Origin: an uncultured Nesterenkonia sp.
GTDB taxonomy: Bacteria > Actinomycetota > Actinomycetes > Actinomycetales > Micrococcaceae
NCBI GenBank assembly: GCA_946222885.1
Contig: CAMIAK010000005.1
Location: 1-64,000 of the forward strand
DNA length: 64,000 nt
Direction: 5' to 3'
The notes beneath the pieces were generated by a model. The model ran no database searches. It was not told the DNA's origin and saw nothing but the letters and a program-made list of their open reading frames with translations. A program made the translations under genes and the position numbers. Positions 48,106 to 56,378 of the stretch are shown here, one piece after another (within the stretch, counting starts at the first letter, position 1; every line of letters starts with the position of its first letter).

Positions 48106-48999
48106 ATGGACAACAGCCTGACCCCGGTGAAGCCCCCCGAGAACGAACTGCTGATCCTCACCGGCATGTCCGGGGCCGGGCGGACCACCGCCGCCCACGC
48201 TCTGGAGGACATGGGCTGGTACGTGGTGGAGGGGCTCCCTCCGGAGCTGATCACCACCATGATGGACATCATCGCCCGGCACCCCGGCTCGGTGGAGAAG
48301 CTGGCCGTAGTCCTCGACGTCCGCACCCGGGGACTGTTCAGCAACATCCAGGACGCCCTCGCCCAGGTGAAGTCCGCCGGCATCAACTACCGGATGCTCT
48401 TCCTGGACGCCTCGGACGAGCTGCTCGTGCGCCGCTTCGAACAGGGCCGCCGTCCCCATCCGCTCCAAGGCTCCGGACGCATCCTGGACGGCATCATCGC
48501 CGAGCGTGACCTGCTCAAGGACATCAAGGCCGGCGCAGAGATCGTGCTGGACACCACCTCGCTGAACGTCCACGGCCTGGCCAGCGCGATGAATGAGCTC
48601 TTCGCGGCCGACGGGCCGGTGCAGCTGCGGCTGAACGTGATGAGCTTCGGCTTCAAGTACGGGGTCCCCGCCGACGCCAACTTCATCGCCGACGTCCGCT
48701 TCATCCCCAACCCCCACTGGGTGCCCGAGCTGCGCCCACTCACCGGCCAGGATGAGGCGGTGCGCGACTATGTGCTGGTCAACGAGGGCGCCGGGGAGTT
48801 CGTCGACCGGTACGTGGAGGCCCTGCAGCCGGTGCTGGAGGGCTACCGCCGCGAGAACAAGCACTACGCCACCCTGGCGGTGGGATGCACCGGCGGCAAG
48901 CACCGCTCCGTGGCGATCTCCGAGGAGCTGGCCCGCCGGCTGGCCCAGCAGCCCAACGTCACCGTCAACACCGTCCACCGCGACCTCGGGCGGGAGTGA
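48106..48999 (+). CDS. rapZ: RapZ-family nucleotide-binding protein
   Basis: RapZ (YvcJ) has a P-loop domain and a C-terminal domain that in E. coli binds small RNAs controlling glucosamine-6-phosphate synthase; the role in actinobacteria is unclear. The 297-aa protein has a variant Walker A GMSGAGRTTAAHALEDMGW with Arg in place of Lys, usual for actinobacterial members, and the C-terminal GCTGGKHRSVAISEELA. It opens the conserved rapZ-yvcK-whiA block behind uvrC. Confidence 0.93.
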   Translation: MDNSLTPVKPPENELLILTGMSGAGRTTAAHALEDMGWYVVEGLPPELITTMMDIIARHPGSVEKLAVVLDVRTRGLFSNIQDALAQVKSAGINYRMLFLDASDELLVRRFEQGRRPHPLQGSGRILDGIIAERDLLKDIKAGAEIVLDTTSLNVHGLASAMNELFAADGPVQLRLNVMSFGFKYGVPADANFIADVRFIPNPHWVPELRPLTGQDEAVRDYVLVNEGAGEFVDRYVEALQPVLEGYRRENKHYATLAVGCTGGKHRSVAISEELARRLAQQPNVTVNTVHRDLGRE

Positions 49000-49001
49000 G
49001 G

Positions 49002-49994
49002 GTGAAGAAGTCCGTCTTCCGGGTCTCCGCGCTGGGCGGGGGCCACGGCCTCTCGGCCACGCTGGCCGCACTGCGCATCATCGCGGCCGAGCACCTGACC
49101 GCCATCGTCACCGTGGCCGACGACGGCGGCTCCTCCGGCCGGCTGCGCCGCGATATGGACGTGCTTCCCCCGGGCGATCTGCGGATGGCGCTGGCCGCCC
49201 TCTGCGACGACACCGAATGGGGGAGGACCTGGGCGCAGGTCATGCAGCACCGCTTCCGCTCCCGGGAGGGAGTGGAAGGCAGCCTGGACGACCACGCCAT
49301 GGGAAATCTGCTCATCGTCGCGCTCTGGGAGCTCATCGGGGACCCGGTGGAGGGGCTGCGCTGGGCCGGTGCGCTGCTCGGGGCGCGCGGCCAGGTGCTG
49401 CCGATGTCCCGGGAACCGCTGACCATGTCCGGGCTGGTACATCCTCCGAAGGAGGAGAACGGCGAGCAGGAGGGCGAGGACGCCGAGCCGGTCCGCATCC
49501 ACTCCCAGGCGGAGCTCGCCCGGGCCGGGCAGCTGGGCCGGCTCTCCGACGTCGAGATCTATCCGGCGCAGGCCCAGGCGTGTGCGGAGGCGGTCAACGC
49601 CATCGAGCTCAGCGACTGGGTCGTCTTCGGGCCGGGCTCCTGGTACACCTCGGTGCTGCCACACCTGCTGCTGCAGGACATGCGCACGGCCCTGTATGAG
49701 ACAGAGGCGAAGCGCTGCATCGTGATGAACCTCATCGCCGAGACCGATGAGACGGCGGGGATGAGTGCGGCGGACCATCTGCGGGTGCTGCACCGCTACG
49801 CCCCGGAGGTCCGCATCGACCGGATCCTTGCGGATGAGGAATCAGTCAGGGAGCCGGACCGGGCGGAGTTCGAGGAGGTGGCGGCCCGGCTCGGGGCAGA
49901 GGTCCGGTACCACGGCGTCCGCTCCGCCGCGAACCCCGAAGTGCATGATCCGCTGCGCCTGGCCATCGCGCTGAACGAGGTCTTCAGCGGCTGA
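49002..49994 (+). CDS. yvcK: YvcK/CofD-like (gluconeogenesis factor) protein
   Basis: YvcK proteins bind UDP-sugars and control carbon flow into peptidoglycan precursors; in mycobacteria the homolog CuvA is phosphorylated. The product is about 330 aa, with SALGGGHGLSATLAALR at the N-terminus, TVADDGGSSGRLRRDMDVLPPGDLR and WVVFGPGSWYTSVLPHLL. A short acidic insert (about residues 147-160) is present. GTG at 49002 has GGGAG 5 nt upstream; GTG at 48996 overlaps the rapZ stop and is the alternative. Confidence 0.93.
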   Translation: MKKSVFRVSALGGGHGLSATLAALRIIAAEHLTAIVTVADDGGSSGRLRRDMDVLPPGDLRMALAALCDDTEWGRTWAQVMQHRFRSREGVEGSLDDHAMGNLLIVALWELIGDPVEGLRWAGALLGARGQVLPMSREPLTMSGLVHPPKEENGEQEGEDAEPVRIHSQAELARAGQLGRLSDVEIYPAQAQACAEAVNAIELSDWVVFGPGSWYTSVLPHLLLQDMRTALYETEAKRCIVMNLIAETDETAGMSAADHLRVLHRYAPEVRIDRILADEESVREPDRAEFEEVAARLGAEVRYHGVRSAANPEVHDPLRLAIALNEVFSG

Positions 49995-50059
49995 GCGCCC
50001 TCCGCAGGAGCTGGAGGAAGGCTGAACTGGGGCATTGAAGCCCTCGTCCGGGAATCCAG

Positions 50060-50065
50060 TAGCAT
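50060..50065 (+). promoter_or_regulatory. Possible -10 box of whiA
   Basis: TAGCAT lies 41 nt before the whiA ATG, giving a leader of about 35 nt with an AGGGG ribosome site. Confidence 0.35.
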
Positions 50066-50106
50066 GGCGGGGCTGACACAACCGGAAGACCCAGGGGATC
50101 GATCAC

Positions 50107-51087
50107 ATGGCGCTGACCGAATCGGTCAAGGAAGAGCTCTCCCGCCAGGACGCGGAGACCACCTCCGAGCGGAAGGCGGAGGTCTCCTCGATGCTCCGGT
50201 TCGCCGGGGGGCTGCACATCATCTCCGGGCGCATCGTCATCGAGGCCGAGCTGGACCATGCGGCCTCCGCCCGCCGGCTGCGGGCCGCCGTCGCCGAGGT
50301 CTACGGCCATGACAGCGAGATCATCGTGGTCTCCGGCAACGGCCTGAAGAAGGGATCGCGCTACGTGGTCCGCGTGGTCCGCGAGGGGGAGACCCTCGCC
50401 CGCCAGACCGGCCTGCTGGACGCCCGCGGCCGTCCTGTGCGCGGGCTGCCCTCGGTCATCGTCAACGGCTCGGTGGCCGACGCCGTCGCGGTCTGGCGCG
50501 GCGCGTTCCTGGCCCACGGCTCGCTGACCGAGCCCGGCCGCTCCTCCTCCCTGGAGGTCACCTGCCCCGGCCCCGAAGCCGCCCTGGCGCTGGTCGGCTC
50601 CGCCCGCCGCCTGGGCATCACCGCCAAGGCCCGCGAGGTGCGCAATGTGGACCGGGTGGTCATCCGCGACGGCGACTCCATCGCCCAGCTGCTGACCCGC
50701 ATGGGCGCCCACCAGACGCTGCTGGTGTGGGAGGAGCGCCGGATGCGCAAGGAGGTCCGGGCCACCGCCAACCGGCTGGCCAACTTCGACGACGCCAACC
50801 TGCGGCGCTCGGCTCAGGCCGCCGTCGCCGCCGGCGCCCGGGTGGAGCGGGCCCTGGAGATCCTGGGGGAGGACGTCCCCGAGCATCTGAAGTACGCGGG
50901 GGAGCTGCGCCTGGCGCATAAGCAGGCCTCCCTGGATGAGCTGGGCCGGCTGGCTGAGCCGCCGATGACCAAGGACGCCATCGCCGGGCGCATCCGCCGG
51001 CTGCTGGCGATGGCCGACAAGAAGGCCTCCGAGCTGGAGATCCCCGGCACGGACGCCAACGTCACCCCGGACATGCTGGAGAATTAG
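50107..51087 (+). CDS. whiA: DNA-binding protein WhiA
   Basis: WhiA has a homing-endonuclease-like N-terminal fold and a C-terminal helix-turn-helix. With WhiB it controls sporulation septation in Streptomyces; in non-sporulating Gram-positives it is tied to cell division. The 326-aa product shows SVKEELSRQDAETTSERKAE, the LAGLIDADG-like region around residues 100-200 and a C-terminal LDELGRLAEPPMTKDAIAGR segment. It ends the rapZ-yvcK-whiA block. Confidence 0.95.
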   Translation: MALTESVKEELSRQDAETTSERKAEVSSMLRFAGGLHIISGRIVIEAELDHAASARRLRAAVAEVYGHDSEIIVVSGNGLKKGSRYVVRVVREGETLARQTGLLDARGRPVRGLPSVIVNGSVADAVAVWRGAFLAHGSLTEPGRSSSLEVTCPGPEAALALVGSARRLGITAKAREVRNVDRVVIRDGDSIAQLLTRMGAHQTLLVWEERRMRKEVRATANRLANFDDANLRRSAQAAVAAGARVERALEILGEDVPEHLKYAGELRLAHKQASLDELGRLAEPPMTKDAIAGRIRRLLAMADKKASELEIPGTDANVTPDMLEN

Positions 51088-51185
51088 TCGAACCTAAAAA
51101 GTGTATTCCCCGCCCAGCTTTTTCTCCATGGGTGAACACCCGGTTCATAGTGCGTAGTGGTCTTTCTGCCTCCGGTCCATCGGCA

Positions 51186-51191
51186 TAGGAT
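51186..51191 (+). promoter_or_regulatory. Possible -10 box of sodA
   Basis: TAGGAT lies 35 nt before the sodA ATG; the -35 is weak. Confidence 0.35.
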
Positions 51192-51225
51192 GAAGGGCGG
51201 AAACCATCTCACAAGGAGGAAGATC

Positions 51226-51849
51226 ATGGCTGAGTACACCCTTCCCGAGCTCGACTACGACTATGGCGCACTGGAGCCGCACATCTCCGGCCGCATCATG
51301 GAGCTGCATCACTCCAAGCACCACAACACCTACGTGGGCGGCGCCAACACCGCGCTGGAGAAGCTGGCCGAGGCCCGTGAGAAAGAGGACTACGCCTCCA
51401 CTCCGCTGCTGCTGAAGAACCTGCAGTTCAACCTGGGCGGGCACACCAACCACTCCATCTTCTGGAAGAACCTGACCCCCAACGGCCAGGAGCGCCCGGA
51501 GGGTGAGATCGCCGCCGCCATCGACGAGTACTTCGGCTCCTTCGAGAAGTTCCAGGCCCAGTTCACCCAGGCCGCGCTGACCATCCAGGGCTCCGGCTGG
51601 GCGATCCTGGCCTACGAGCCCATCGGCGGCAACCTGGTGATCGAGCAGTTCTATGACCAGCAGAACGGCGTCCCGGTGGCCACCACTCCGCTGCTGATGC
51701 TCGACATGTGGGAGCACGCCTTCTACCTGGACTACCAGAACGTGAAGCCCGACTACGTGAAGGCCTTCTGGAACATCGTCAACTGGGACGATGTGGCTTC
51801 CCGCTTCGCCGCCGCCCGTGCCGGTGCGGCGAAGCTGGTCACGCCCTGA
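51226..51849 (+). CDS. sodA: Superoxide dismutase [Mn/Fe]
   Basis: The 207-aa enzyme dismutates superoxide. Metal ligands are visible: His in RIMELHHSKHHNTYV (about residue 28), His in NLGGHTNHSIFW (about 76), and Asp and His in LDMWEHAFYLDY (about 159 and 163). The overall sequence is Mn-type-like, but metal use cannot be settled by eye. It is cytosolic (no signal peptide). AAGGAGGAA is a strong ribosome site 5 nt before ATG 51226. It stands alone between whiA and gap. Confidence 0.96.
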   Translation: MAEYTLPELDYDYGALEPHISGRIMELHHSKHHNTYVGGANTALEKLAEAREKEDYASTPLLLKNLQFNLGGHTNHSIFWKNLTPNGQERPEGEIAAAIDEYFGSFEKFQAQFTQAALTIQGSGWAILAYEPIGGNLVIEQFYDQQNGVPVATTPLLMLDMWEHAFYLDYQNVKPDYVKAFWNIVNWDDVASRFAAARAGAAKLVTP

Positions 51850-51906
51850 ACTCCGTGACAGAATAGTCACCGATAAATAAAAACTGCGTTCTACAGGCAA
51901 CCTGAG

Positions 51907-51921
51907 AACAACGATGTTGTT
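51907..51921. promoter_or_regulatory. Inverted repeat in the gap leader region
   Basis: AACAACGATGTTGTT is a perfect 6-bp inverted repeat with a 3-nt centre, 77 nt upstream of gap, after an AT-rich patch at 51871-51886. It could be a regulator site for glycolytic control or a leader hairpin; no known consensus was matched. Confidence 0.35.
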
Positions 51922-51997
51922 GGGGGTCAGTGGGATCGGCGTGAGCCGTTCCTGCTGATCCCCTCTGCATGTCTTGGGGCATAACGAAAGGGAACAT

Positions 51998-53005
51998 ATG
52001 GCGACGAAGATCGCGATCAACGGTTTTGGACGCATCGGCCGCAACGTCCTGCGCGTGCTGGAGGATCAGGGCTCTGACCTGGAGCTGGTGGCCATCAACG
52101 ACCTCACCGACCCGCAGGCTCTGGTCACCCTGACCAAGTACGACTCTGTGCTGGGCCGTTTCCCCCAGGACGTCTCCCTCGACGGCGAGAACCTGGTCGT
52201 CGGCGGACGGAAGATCCGCCTGCTCTCGGACAAGGACCCGGCGAACCTCCCCTGGGGCGAGCTGGGCGTGGACATCGTCATCGAGTCCACCGGCTTCTTC
52301 ACCACCAAGGAGTCCGCAGGCAAGCACCTGGAGGCCGGCGCCAAGAAGGTCATCGTCTCGGCACCCGCCAAGGGCGTGGACGGCACCTTCGTACTCGGCA
52401 TCAACGAGGACACCTACGACGCCGAGAGCCACACCGTCATCTCCAACGCCTCCTGCACCACCAACTGCCTGGCTCCGCTGGCCAAGGTGCTCAACGACGA
52501 GTTCGGCATCGTCGAGGGTCTGATGACCACCATCCACGCCTACACCGGTGACCAGCGCCTGCACGACGCCCCGCACAGCGACGCCCGCCGTGCCCGCGCG
52601 GCCGCCGTGAACATGGTGCCCACCTCCACCGGTGCGGCCGCCGCCATCGGCCAGGTCATCCCCGAGGTCGACGGCAAGCTCGACGGCTTCGCAGTCCGCG
52701 TGCCCACCATCACCGGCTCCGGCACCGACCTGACCGTGACCGTGGAGAAGGACGGCGTGACCGTGGAGCAGGTCAACGAAGCCTTCAAGAAGGCCGCCGA
52801 GGGCCCGCTGAAGGGTGTGCTGGCCTACAACGAGGACCCGATCGTCTCCAGCGACATCGTGGGCGACCCGCACGCCAGCATCTTCGACGCCCCGCTGACC
52901 AAGGTCATCGGCAACACCGTCAAGGTCTTCTCCTGGTACGACAACGAGTACGGCTACTCCTCCCGGCTGGTGGCCATGGCCTCCTACGTCGGCTCCAAGC
53001 TGTGA
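51998..53005 (+). CDS. gap: Glyceraldehyde-3-phosphate dehydrogenase, type I
   Basis: GapA oxidises glyceraldehyde-3-phosphate to 1,3-bisphosphoglycerate with NAD+. The 335-aa product has the Rossmann start KIAINGFGRIGRNVLR, the catalytic cysteine in SNASCTTNCLAPLA (about residue 155) and SWYDNEYGYSSRLV at the C-terminus. Aspartate-rather-than-arginine after the second strand (AINDLTDP) fits NAD preference. ATG at 51998 has GAAAGGG upstream. A strong hairpin terminates it before pgk. Confidence 0.97.
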   Translation: MATKIAINGFGRIGRNVLRVLEDQGSDLELVAINDLTDPQALVTLTKYDSVLGRFPQDVSLDGENLVVGGRKIRLLSDKDPANLPWGELGVDIVIESTGFFTTKESAGKHLEAGAKKVIVSAPAKGVDGTFVLGINEDTYDAESHTVISNASCTTNCLAPLAKVLNDEFGIVEGLMTTIHAYTGDQRLHDAPHSDARRARAAAVNMVPTSTGAAAAIGQVIPEVDGKLDGFAVRVPTITGSGTDLTVTVEKDGVTVEQVNEAFKKAAEGPLKGVLAYNEDPIVSSDIVGDPHASIFDAPLTKVIGNTVKVFSWYDNEYGYSSRLVAMASYVGSKL

Positions 53006-53021
53006 GCTGACCGCGCTCATC

Positions 53022-53056
53022 GAGGAGCCCCGGGGACACGGTCTCCGGGGCTCCTC
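53022..53056 (+). terminator. Terminator hairpin between gap and pgk
   Basis: A 16-nt arm (53022-53037) pairs with 53041-53056 with a single mismatch around a 3-nt loop. A short T-containing flank follows. It is 18 nt before the pgk -10. Confidence 0.75.
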
Positions 53057-53073
53057 TCCGTTCTGACGATTGG

Positions 53074-53079
53074 TAACCT
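53074..53079 (+). promoter_or_regulatory. -10 box of pgk, leaderless
   Basis: TAACCT, 6-nt gap, ATG at 53086. It gives pgk-tpiA a promoter independent of gap. Confidence 0.5.
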
Positions 53080-53085
53080 GAACCC

Positions 53086-54330
53086 ATGACTGCCAGCAAC
53101 ACCCTCGAATCGCTGCTCGAGGCCGGAGTGTCCGGCCGCACGGTCCTGGTCCGCTCGGACCTCAACGTCCCGCTGAAGGAGGAGGGCGGCCGGAAGGTCG
53201 TCACCGACGACGGCCGGATCCGCGCCTCGCTGCCCGTGCTCGAGAAGCTCGCCGACGCCGGCGCCAAGGTCATCGTCGCTGCGCACCTGGGGCGCCCCAA
53301 GGGCGAGCCCGACCCTGAGTTCTCGCTGGCCCCGGTGGCCGAGCGGATGGCGGCGCTGACCGGTGTGATCGTCCGGCGTGCCGAGGACCTCGTCGGCGAC
53401 AGCGCCAAGGCCCAGGCCGCCGCTCTGAAGGACGGCGAGATCCTGCTGCTGGAGAACGTGCGCTTCGACTCCCGCGAGACGTCCAAGGACGACGCCGAGC
53501 GCAAGGCCCTGGCCGCCGAGCTCGCCGCCCTGGCAGGCGAGGACGGACTCTACGTCAACGACGCCTTCGGTGCGGTGCACCGCCGCCATGCATCGGTCGC
53601 CGACATCACCGCTGAGCTTCCCGCCTACCAGGGTGACCTGGTGCGTGACGAGCTCGTGGTGCTCAAGCGGCTCACCGAGTCTCCGGAGCGGCCCTACACC
53701 GTGGTGCTCGGCGGCTCCAAGGTCTCCGACAAGCTGGCGGTCATCGAGAACCTCATGTCTCGGGCCGACACCCTGCTGATCGGCGGCGGCATGCTCTTCA
53801 CCTTCCTCAAGGCCCAGGGCTGCGGCATCGGCAAGTCTCTGGTGGAGGAGGACAAGCTGGAGACGGTCCGGGGCTTCATGGAGCGGGCTGAGGAGCTCGG
53901 CTGCCGGATCGTGCTGCCCGTGGACATCGTCATGGCCTCGGCCTTCGCCGCCGACGCCGAGCACGAGGTCCTGCCGGTGGACGCCCTTGAGTCCGGCTCC
54001 CACGGTTCCGAGGCGCTCGGGCTGGACATCGGCCCGGCCACCGCCGCGGCCTTCGCCGCCGAGATCGCGCAGTCCAAGACCGTCTTCTGGAACGGCCCCA
54101 TGGGCGTCTTCGAGATGGAGGCCTTCGCCAAGGGCACCGAGACCGTGGCCCGCGCGCTCACTGAGACCGCAGGCTTCACCGTGGTCGGAGGCGGCGACTC
54201 TGCCGCAGCTGTGCGCAGCCTGGGCTTCGCCGAGTCCAGCTTCGGCCACATCTCCACCGGCGGCGGCGCCAGCCTCGAGTACCTCGAGGGCAAGAACCTT
54301 CCCGGAATCGACGCACTAGGAGCAGCATGA
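53086..54330 (+). CDS. pgk: Phosphoglycerate kinase
   Basis: Pgk makes ATP from 1,3-bisphosphoglycerate. The 414-aa product has the substrate-binding VLVRSDLNVPL near the N-terminus, HLGRPKG, YVNDAFGAVHRRHASV, VVLGGSKVSDKLAVIENL and the nucleotide-binding VVGGGDSAAAV with the C-terminal hinge HISTGGGASLEYLEG. It overlaps tpiA by 4 nt (ATGA), so the two are coupled. Confidence 0.97.
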   Translation: MTASNTLESLLEAGVSGRTVLVRSDLNVPLKEEGGRKVVTDDGRIRASLPVLEKLADAGAKVIVAAHLGRPKGEPDPEFSLAPVAERMAALTGVIVRRAEDLVGDSAKAQAAALKDGEILLLENVRFDSRETSKDDAERKALAAELAALAGEDGLYVNDAFGAVHRRHASVADITAELPAYQGDLVRDELVVLKRLTESPERPYTVVLGGSKVSDKLAVIENLMSRADTLLIGGGMLFTFLKAQGCGIGKSLVEEDKLETVRGFMERAEELGCRIVLPVDIVMASAFAADAEHEVLPVDALESGSHGSEALGLDIGPATAAAFAAEIAQSKTVFWNGPMGVFEMEAFAKGTETVARALTETAGFTVVGGGDSAAAVRSLGFAESSFGHISTGGGASLEYLEGKNLPGIDALGAA

Positions 54331-55142
54331 CCACTCAGAAGAACGGCCAGTTCGTCCGTCGCCCGCTGATCGCGGGCAACTGGAAGATGAACATGGACCA
54401 TATGCAGGCGATCGCCCTGGTGCAGAAGCTCGCCTGGACCCTGGACGACGCCGGCCACGACTACGCGCGTGTGCAGGTCTCGGTGTTCCCGCCGTTCACC
54501 GATCTGCGCGGGGTGCAGACCCTGGTGGCCGGGGACAAGCTGAACATCGACTACGGAGCCCAGGACCTCTCCGACCAGGACTCCGGGGCCTACACCGGGG
54601 ACATCTCCGGGCAGTTCCTGAACAAGCTCGGCTGCACCCAGGTGCTGATCGGCCATTCGGAGCGCCGCGAGATCCACGGCGAGTCCGATGAGCTGCTGAA
54701 CGCCAAGATCCGGGCCGCCCTGCGCCACGGGCTGGCCCCCATGCTGTGTGTGGGCGAGGGGCTGGAGGTGCGCGAGTCCGGCAACCATGTGGAACACACG
54801 CTGGCCCAGCTGGAGGCCGCGCTGAAGGGCTTCTCCGCCGAGGAGCTCTCCGAGCTGGTCGTCGCCTATGAGCCTGTCTGGGCCATCGGCACCGGCAAGG
54901 TCGCCGGGCCGGAGGACGCCCAGGAGATGTCGGCGGCGATCCGCGCCAAGCTGGCCGAGCTGTACTCCCAGGAGTTCGCCGACGCCGTCCGTGTCCTCTA
55001 CGGCGGCTCGGTCAAGGCCAAGAACGTCGCCTCCATCCTCCAAGGCGCCGACGTCGACGGCGCACTGGTGGGCGGAGCGAGCCTGGAGGCGGAAGAGTTC
55101 GCCAACATCGCATCCTTCGAGAAGCATCTCGTCACCGAGTGA
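54327..55142 (+). CDS. tpiA: Triosephosphate isomerase
   Basis: TpiA interconverts dihydroxyacetone phosphate and glyceraldehyde-3-phosphate. The 271-aa protein has IAGNWKMN (catalytic Lys), IGHSERREIH (catalytic His) and VAYEPVWAIGTGKVA (catalytic Glu and the flexible loop), then YGGSVKAKN for phosphate binding. It overlaps pgk upstream; secG follows 91 nt later. Confidence 0.97.
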   Translation: MTTQKNGQFVRRPLIAGNWKMNMDHMQAIALVQKLAWTLDDAGHDYARVQVSVFPPFTDLRGVQTLVAGDKLNIDYGAQDLSDQDSGAYTGDISGQFLNKLGCTQVLIGHSERREIHGESDELLNAKIRAALRHGLAPMLCVGEGLEVRESGNHVEHTLAQLEAALKGFSAEELSELVVAYEPVWAIGTGKVAGPEDAQEMSAAIRAKLAELYSQEFADAVRVLYGGSVKAKNVASILQGADVDGALVGGASLEAEEFANIASFEKHLVTE

Positions 55143-55233
55143 CGCCGGCCGGCGCCAGGATGACGCCCCGCCCTGTGCGAGGCGTTATCCTGGTATCCGG
55201 CATTCCTCCCGCTAGTCGTCCCGAAAGGTCGCT

Positions 55234-55485
55234 GTGACCGCACTGTCCATCGCTCTCCAGGTCGCCCTGGCCGTGATCAGCCTGCTGCTGATCCTGCTGA
55301 TCCTGCTGCACAAGGGTCGCGGCGGCGGCATGTCCGATATGTTCGGCGGCGGCGTGACCTCCTCGCTGGGATCCTCCGGCGTGGCCGAGCGGAACCTCAA
55401 CCGGCTCACCATCACCCTGGGCATCCTCTGGGGGTTGATCGTGGTGGCCCTGGGCCTGCTCATCCAGGTCGGCATCCCGGTCTGA
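55234..55485 (+). CDS. secG: Preprotein translocase subunit SecG
   Basis: The 83-aa protein has two membrane helices (about residues 3-25 and 56-78) separated by a glycine-rich loop (KGRGGGMSDMFGGG) typical of SecG, which aids SecYEG protein export. The GTG start has GAAAGG upstream. A secG gene behind tpiA is the usual actinobacterial arrangement. A shared terminator separates it from the convergent pgl. Confidence 0.94.
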   Translation: MTALSIALQVALAVISLLLILLILLHKGRGGGMSDMFGGGVTSSLGSSGVAERNLNRLTITLGILWGLIVVALGLLIQVGIPV

Positions 55486-55491
55486 CCGGGT

Positions 55492-55524
55492 CCTGCTCCG
55501 GCCCCTCTCAGAGGCCGGAGCAGG
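55492..55524. terminator. Bidirectional terminator between secG and pgl
   Basis: CCTGCTCCGGCC (55492-55503) pairs perfectly with GGCCGGAGCAGG (55513-55524) around a 9-nt loop, between convergent genes. Confidence 0.75.
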
Positions 55525-55533
55525 TGGTGCGCC

Positions 55534-56334
55534 TCAGAGCTGCGAGGCCGCGGCCTCATCCAGGTGCCAGACGGTCTCTGCAGAGCCCCGTGCGTTCTTG
55601 GCAGGGATCTCCTCCACGGAGGTGTCCTCCTGGAAGGCGAGCTTGGCCGCCTCAGCCTTGTCCTGGCCGGTGACCACCGTCCAGACGCGCTCCGCGGTGT
55701 GGATGGCGTCGAAGGTCAGTGAGACCCGTGGCGGCGGAGGCTTGGGGGAGTCCTCCTCGCCCACCGTGGTGCGGCCGGTGACCCCGAGGGACTCCTTGCC
55801 CGGGAAGAGGCTGGCGATATGGCCGTCCGGCCCCACTCCCAGCAGGATCACCGCGAAGCGTGGCAGAGCCAGCCCGGAGCGACCGCCCTCTGCGGCGAAG
55901 GCCGCCAGCTGCTCAGCGTACATCTCTGCACCGACCTGAGGGCTCGCAGCATCCTCCGAGCTGGGCATGGGGTGGAGGTTCTCCGCCGGGAGTCCGTGCT
56001 CGGCCACCAGGGCATCGGTCAGCGCCTCGGCTGCCTGCTTGGCATTGCGCTCACCGTCCTGGGCGGGCAGCAGGCGCTCATCGCCCCACCAGAAGTGGAC
56101 CTTCGTCCAGTCGGGCGCCTCCGCGCCCGGGACTCCGGCGAGCTCGCGCAGCCGCTCCAGCACGGCGATGCCGGCCCCGCCGCCGGTCAATGCGGCATGG
56201 ACGACGCCGTGCTCCCGGACCTCCTCCGCCAGCAGCCCCAGCAGCCGTTCGGCCACCGTGCGCACCACGGCGTCCTTATCCGGGCAGATCTCTGTTCGCG
56301 GGGCCGCAGCCTCCGCATTCACGCTCATCGTCAT
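55534..56334 (-). CDS. pgl: 6-phosphogluconolactonase
   Basis: Pgl hydrolyses 6-phosphogluconolactone made by Zwf. The 266-aa protein has LTGGGAGIAVLERL, VHFWWGDERLLPAQDGERNAKQ (split: FWWGDERLL and GERNAKQA) and ILLGVGPDGHIASLFPG, the family signatures. It is the last gene of the minus-strand tkt-tal-pgi-zwf-opcA-pgl cluster. ATG at 56334 is used; ATG at 56328 is possible. Confidence 0.95.
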   Translation of the reverse strand: MTMSVNAEAAAPRTEICPDKDAVVRTVAERLLGLLAEEVREHGVVHAALTGGGAGIAVLERLRELAGVPGAEAPDWTKVHFWWGDERLLPAQDGERNAKQAAEALTDALVAEHGLPAENLHPMPSSEDAASPQVGAEMYAEQLAAFAAEGGRSGLALPRFAVILLGVGPDGHIASLFPGKESLGVTGRTTVGEEDSPKPPPPRVSLTFDAIHTAERVWTVVTGQDKAEAAKLAFQEDTSVEEIPAKNARGSAETVWHLDEAAASQL

Positions 56335-56378
56335 CGTACATGCACCCTTTCGTTCCGTCGTGTCACTCGGTCTTCCCG

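Noticed and set aside
50064..50312. Possible upstream start ATG at 50064 before whiA
   Set aside because: It is in another frame and its product is low-complexity; the whiA ATG at 50107 has a ribosome site and the family N-terminus.
51855..51870. GTGAC-N6-GTCAC near gap as a CRP/GlxR site
   Set aside because: The GTGA/TCAC halves are 8 nt apart, not the 6 nt of the CRP-type consensus.
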